NCBI GenBank assembly: GCA_012033355.1
Contig: JAAUQZ010000015.1
Coordinates: forward strand, 1 to 38,587
Length of the DNA stretch: 38,587 nt
DNA from: Leptolyngbyaceae cyanobacterium RM1_406_9
Lineage (GTDB): Bacteria > Cyanobacteriota > Cyanobacteriia > Elainellales > Elainellaceae
Direction of reading: 5' to 3'
Shown: one piece after another, positions 34,760 through 38,587 of the stretch
Layout of the letters: each line of letters begins with the position of its first letter
Position numbering within the stretch: position 1 is the stretch's first letter
The notes under the pieces: generated by a model
What the model saw: the letters and a program-made list of their open reading frames with translations, nothing else
Told to the model about the DNA's origin: nothing
Database searches by the model: none
Position numbers and translations under genes: made by a program

Positions 34760-36199
34760 ATGTCTAAAGATCGGTTATCGACGGGAATTTCGGGTCTCAA
34801 CGAAGTTCTTCATGGCGGCTATGTTTCCGGTCGGGCTTATCTAGTTCGAGGGGGGCCAGGAACAGGCAAAACCACCCTGGGAATGCATTTTTTAACGACG
34901 GGAGCCGCAAATGGTGAATCCGTTCTATTTATTACGCTAGCAGAAACGGTTGCCCAATTGCGAAAGACGGCTGAAGGGCTAGGATTTGACGCGCAGGGCG
35001 TTACTTTTCTAGACCTTAGCCCTACCTCTGAATTTTTTGCTCAGGTGCAAACCTACGATATTTTCTCAGCCGCTGAAGTCGAGCGCGAACCGACGACCCA
35101 ACGCATTGTAGAGCAGGTTGAAACCCTGAAACCACAGCGAATTTTTATTGATTCAATGACGCAGTTTCGCTATCTTGCCTCCGATCCTTTCCAGTTTCGT
35201 AAGCAGGTGCTGTCGTTTCTACGGTTTCTAGTCGAGCGAGATATCACGGTTTTGTTCACATCAGAACATAGCCCCGAAGCCCCTGATGATGATTTGCAGT
35301 TCATGAGTGATGGGGTGCTAAATTTGAATTTCAACGAGGGCGATCGCGCCCTTAGGATCTCGAAGTTTCGAGGCAGTGGCTTTCGAGACGGCTACCACAG
35401 CCTGCGCCTCACTAACAGCGGCATTCAGCTTTTTCCTCGCCTGCTGCCAGAAACCTTTGAACGAGCTTTTACCACAGAATCTATTTCCTCTGGAATTCCA
35501 GAAATTGACGAACTGCTGCACGGCGGCATTGAGCGCAGCACGATCACGATCGTCAGCGGTCCAAGCGGCGTGGGGAAGAGTACTCTGGGGCTTCAGTTTA
35601 TGAAAGAGGCCGCCGGACGGGGTGAGCGCTCGGTGATCTACACCTTTGAGGAAAGTAAGGAAACGTTGATGCATCGCGCTGAAGGCATCAACATTCCGGT
35701 TTACGCTATGCAGGAGCGCGGTACTCTGGCGATCGTGCAGATTGAACCGCTCCACTACACCCCAGACGAATTTGCTAACTTGGTCCGGCAGGAGGTTGAG
35801 CAGCAGCAGGCGCAAATTGTAATGATCGACAGTATCTCTGGCTATCGACTCTCGGTGCGGGGAGAAGACCTCACGCCTCACCTCCATGCCCTGTGTAAGT
35901 ATCTGCAAAACATGGGGGTGGCAGTGCTGCTGATCAACGAACTGGAAACGATTACGGGCGAATTTCGCGCCACCGAAATTGGCATCAGCTATCTAGCTGA
36001 CACAATTATCTTTCTGCGCTATCTAGAACTGCGGGGCGAACTGCGTCGCGTCATCGGCGTACTCAAAAAGCGAATGACCGATTTTGAGAAAACCCTGCGC
36101 GAATTTCAAATCAGTCGCTATGGGGTGAAGGTTGGCAATCCGCTCAGCCAGCTTCGAGGCATTCTCACGGGTATCCCCGAATGGCCGGAAGGGGAGTAG
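34760..36199 (+). CDS. KaiC-family double-domain ATPase
   Basis: The 479-residue protein has two RecA/KaiC domains. The first has Walker A GGPGTGKTT (31-39) and Walker B IFIDS (128-132). The second has GPSGVGKST (267-275), TFEES (295-299) and IVMIDS (353-358). In the first domain the catalytic pair EE of KaiC is TLAET (Ala61, Glu62), so its ATPase may be weak. At the place of the KaiC autophosphorylation sites it reads TEIGISY: Thr405 and Ser410 are kept and the site equal to Thr432 is Tyr411. It is shorter than clock KaiC (about 519 residues) and is more like KaiC2/KaiC3-type proteins. A histidine kinase gene follows with no gap. Confidence 0.92.
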   Translation: MSKDRLSTGISGLNEVLHGGYVSGRAYLVRGGPGTGKTTLGMHFLTTGAANGESVLFITLAETVAQLRKTAEGLGFDAQGVTFLDLSPTSEFFAQVQTYDIFSAAEVEREPTTQRIVEQVETLKPQRIFIDSMTQFRYLASDPFQFRKQVLSFLRFLVERDITVLFTSEHSPEAPDDDLQFMSDGVLNLNFNEGDRALRISKFRGSGFRDGYHSLRLTNSGIQLFPRLLPETFERAFTTESISSGIPEIDELLHGGIERSTITIVSGPSGVGKSTLGLQFMKEAAGRGERSVIYTFEESKETLMHRAEGINIPVYAMQERGTLAIVQIEPLHYTPDEFANLVRQEVEQQQAQIVMIDSISGYRLSVRGEDLTPHLHALCKYLQNMGVAVLLINELETITGEFRATEIGISYLADTIIFLRYLELRGELRRVIGVLKKRMTDFEKTLREFQISRYGVKVGNPLSQLRGILTGIPEWPEGE

Positions 36200-37297
36200 A
36201 TGCGAATTTTGATTTTTGTTGAGCAAACGGAAAACCGCCGCCTGCTAGCAGACTGGCTGGGACGATATTACGAAGTCGTAGTCGGAGAATCTGCGGTGCA
36301 GGCGGGTAAAGCCGTGCCGCTGCTGAATGAACCGTTTGACCTGTGCGTTCTTGATGGCGCAGCCCTGCATCATTTGTGGGAGTGGGTACAGGCAAGGAAA
36401 CACGCCGAGCAGCCTGTGTTTTTGCCCGTCTTGCTGATTACTCTCCAGGCTGATGTCAAGCTGTTAACGCGCCATCTCTGGCAAACGGTTGATGAACTGA
36501 TTGGTAAACCGATCGAAAAGTTAGAGTTGCAGGCGCGGGTAGAAATGCTGCTGCGATCGCGCCGACTTTCCCTTCAGCTTCAGGTTGCACTAGAGCAAGA
36601 GCGAAAACTGAAGGAACTCAAATCGCGTTTTGTCTCAATGGTTTCCCACGAATTTCGCAATCCGCTCAACATCATTTCTGGGTTTGCTCGTCTATTAGAG
36701 CAGCCCGACCTGCCATCTGAACGACGAGCCGATTTTTTTCAGCGAATTCAAGCGGCGGTTAACTCTATGACGGCTTTGCTAAATGATGTCCTAGAGTTTG
36801 GCAAAGTTGAAGCAAACGGCTTGGCGGCTAACTACGTTCCACTGGCGATCGCACCTTTCTGCCGCGAATTGATTGAAGAAATTAAAGTCGGAAACAATAC
36901 CGATCGCACGATTGAGTTTGACTGTGAAAACGAATGCTTTCCCGTTCACGTAAATGAAGCCTTGCTGCGGCAGATTCTCACCAATCTTCTCTCTAACGCA
37001 ATTAAATATTCACCGCCTTGCAGCACCGTTTGGCTCAGGTTGCAGTGTCAAGCCGAGGCAGTAGTAGTTCAAGTGCAGGATGAGGGCATTGGCATTCCCC
37101 CTGCTGATCAAGTCCGGCTATTTGAGTCCTTTTATCGCGCCAGTAATGTCGGTAAAATTCCGGGGACAGGTTTGGGGCTGGCCATTGTCAAGCAGGTGGT
37201 AGAGCAGGCGGGTGGAGCGATCGCAGTCAGTAGCCAGGTCAACGTTGGCACTACCTTCACCGTGACTCTGCCACTCAGTAATGGCTTGAACGGGTAA
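36200..37297 (+). CDS. Sensor histidine kinase with N-terminal receiver-like domain
   Basis: The 365-residue protein has a receiver-like domain at residues 1-115, with Asp52 (CVLDG) at the phosphoryl-acceptor position and Lys103 (IGKPI). The acidic pair near the first strand is not evident. A coiled linker leads to the HisKA box with His150 (SHEFRNPLNIISGF). The HATPase domain follows: N box LTNLLSNAIKYSP, G1 DEGIGIP and G2 GTGLGLAIVKQ. There is no membrane segment, so it is cytoplasmic. Its ATG directly follows the stop of the KaiC-like gene (TAGATG), so translation is probably coupled and the two products likely work together, as SasA does with KaiC. It ends 38 bp before the convergent aspartase gene. 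Confidence 0.92.
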   Translation: MRILIFVEQTENRRLLADWLGRYYEVVVGESAVQAGKAVPLLNEPFDLCVLDGAALHHLWEWVQARKHAEQPVFLPVLLITLQADVKLLTRHLWQTVDELIGKPIEKLELQARVEMLLRSRRLSLQLQVALEQERKLKELKSRFVSMVSHEFRNPLNIISGFARLLEQPDLPSERRADFFQRIQAAVNSMTALLNDVLEFGKVEANGLAANYVPLAIAPFCRELIEEIKVGNNTDRTIEFDCENECFPVHVNEALLRQILTNLLSNAIKYSPPCSTVWLRLQCQAEAVVVQVQDEGIGIPPADQVRLFESFYRASNVGKIPGTGLGLAIVKQVVEQAGGAIAVSSQVNVGTTFTVTLPLSNGLNG

Positions 37298-37334
37298 GCT
37301 CCCCATTCCTACAGGACTACCGCTATAACGGGGA

Positions 37335-38587
37335 TCAAACATTGGGAGGCAGGCTCATTTTCTCCAGATCCAGCACTTGAGCCAGGGCTGACTCATCCAT
37401 GAGTCCCCGTTCCAGGACAATCTGACGCAGAGATTTACCTGTTTCCAGCGATTCTTTAGCGATCGCAGCGGCATTGAGATAGCCAATGTGGGGATTGAGC
37501 GCCGTCACCAGTGCCAAACTGCCCTCCGCGTAGGCAAGACAGCGATCGCCCTTAGCCGTAATTCCCTGGATGCACTTCTCGGTTAACGCAGCCAATGTGT
37601 TGCCCAAAATCTCAATGCTGTGAATCAGGTTGTAGGCAATCAGCGGCATCATTACGTTTAGCTCTAGCTGTCCGGCTTGAGCAGCCAGGGCGATCGCCGC
37701 ATCATAGCCCATCACCTGAAAGCAAACCATTGCAGTCATTTCTGCCATCACCGGATTGTATTTTCCTGGCATGATTGAGGAACCGGGCTGCACAGGCGGC
37801 AGTTGAATTTCCTTGAAGCCTGTTTTGGGGCCAGAATCGAGCAGTCGCAGATCGTGAGAAATTTTGGCGCAGTCTTGAGCCAGGTTACGCAATGAACCCG
37901 ACACATTCACAAACGGAGCCATACTCTGCATCGCTGCCATCAGGTGAGGTGCAGGCTGCAAGGGCTGATCCAGCAGTTCTGACAAAATTTGGGCAACTCG
38001 CTGTCTGTATTGGGGATGCGTATTCAACCCTGTCCCCGCTGCACTGCCACCCAGCCCTAACATGGTCAGATCTTTTGCGGCGAGTCTAATTCGCGTCAGG
38101 TGATCCGTGAGAATTTGACCCCAAGCGCGAAAATTTTCGCCCAATCGCACCGGAACGGCATCTTGCAGGTGAGTGCGTCCTGAACGAATGATGTCGTGAA
38201 ACTCATCAGCTTTTTGATTGAGAGCGGCGATCGCCCCTCCAGAGCCGGATAGAGCGAATGCTCCAGCGCCAGCAAGCCCCCAATCCGAATCGCAGTCGGG
38301 ATCACGTCATTGGTAGATTGCCCATAGTTCACATGGTCATTCGGATTCACCCGTTTATAGTTCCCCTTCTCATCGCCCAAAATCTCCAGAGCGCGATTCG
38401 CCAGCACTTCATTCACGTTCATGTGATGGGAAGTGCCTGCCCCCGCCTGATAAACGTCTACCACAAACTGATCCCGCAGCCTACCCTGCAACACTTCATC
38501 GGCAGCCTGGACGATTGCCTGACTGATTTCTAAAGTAATGCAGCCCAATTCACCATTGGCGATCGCTGTCGCCTTTTGATCAAAATA
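37335..38587 (-). CDS. aspA: Aspartate ammonia-lyase-like enzyme, partial and frameshifted
   Basis: This member of the fumarase/aspartase superfamily continues beyond the right edge: the frame is open to 38587, so its N-terminus is missing. It shows [25 protein letters not shown] and the signature [36 protein letters not shown] and [15 protein letters not shown] resemble aspartase more than fumarase C. It would release ammonia from aspartate to give fumarate. Two frames join when one G is restored in the GGGG next to the HIP1 octamer at 38227-38234 (giving [32 protein letters not shown]). Fumarase activity cannot be excluded. Confidence 0.82.

Noticed and set aside
37335-38150. Reading the right-edge gene as fumarase C
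   Set aside because: The motifs [17 protein letters not shown] and [13 protein letters not shown] match aspartase better, though superfamily members are hard to tell apart.

Overview
The window comes from a cyanobacterium. It carries psbU (extrinsic photosystem II protein), a hormogonium-polysaccharide-type glycosyltransferase (HpsE-like), a DUF3120 gene and a KaiC-family ATPase. The octamer GCGATCGC (HIP1) recurs throughout, inside and between genes. Heptanucleotide tandem repeats and nested intergenic palindromes fit a filamentous cyanobacterium. No rRNA, tRNA, CRISPR array, phage or intact insertion sequence was found.

Layout. (1) 1-4670: four glycosyltransferase genes on the minus strand, an exopolysaccharide cluster in which two members are broken by single-base frameshifts. 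(2) 5084-8302: a PstS-like binding protein, a coiled-coil protein and an M50 site-2 protease. (3) 8654-13415: a degenerate metallo-beta-lactamase-fold protein, a structured gene-free stretch, a SIMPL-domain protein, a GH13 alpha-amylase and an M28 peptidase. (4) 13576-15529: an RlpA-like protein and a Crp-family regulator. (5) 15921-20642: a Ser/Thr kinase with TPRs facing an FHA-transmembrane protein and an MscS channel with a C-terminal DEP domain, possibly a phospho-signalling module. (6) 20643-26050: nested palindromes, an 11-copy 21-bp minisatellite, polyphosphate glucokinase, pgeF, birA, an M23 peptidase and a Nudix hydrolase. (7) 26051-31201: a second 21-bp array, nadB, psbU, a 159-bp MITE-like element, an FHA-adenylate cyclase and DUF3120. 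(8) 31502-38587: uppP, a coiled-coil membrane protein, DUF362, a small conserved protein, a tightly coupled KaiC-like/histidine kinase pair, and an aspartase-like gene running off the right edge.

The strongest general signal is that at least eight genes, including the normally essential birA, each need one to three restored bases to read through. Every case I resolved looks like a net base loss, and most lie within about 10 nt of a CGATCG/HIP1 site or in a homopolymer. This points to systematic indel errors in the sequence, perhaps at methylated motifs, rather than to gene decay.

The best candidates for interesting biology are the KaiC-like/histidine kinase operon (altered first catalytic glutamate pair, one phosphosite replaced by Tyr), the kinase/FHA/MscS-DEP locus, and the two 21-bp-period repeat arrays.
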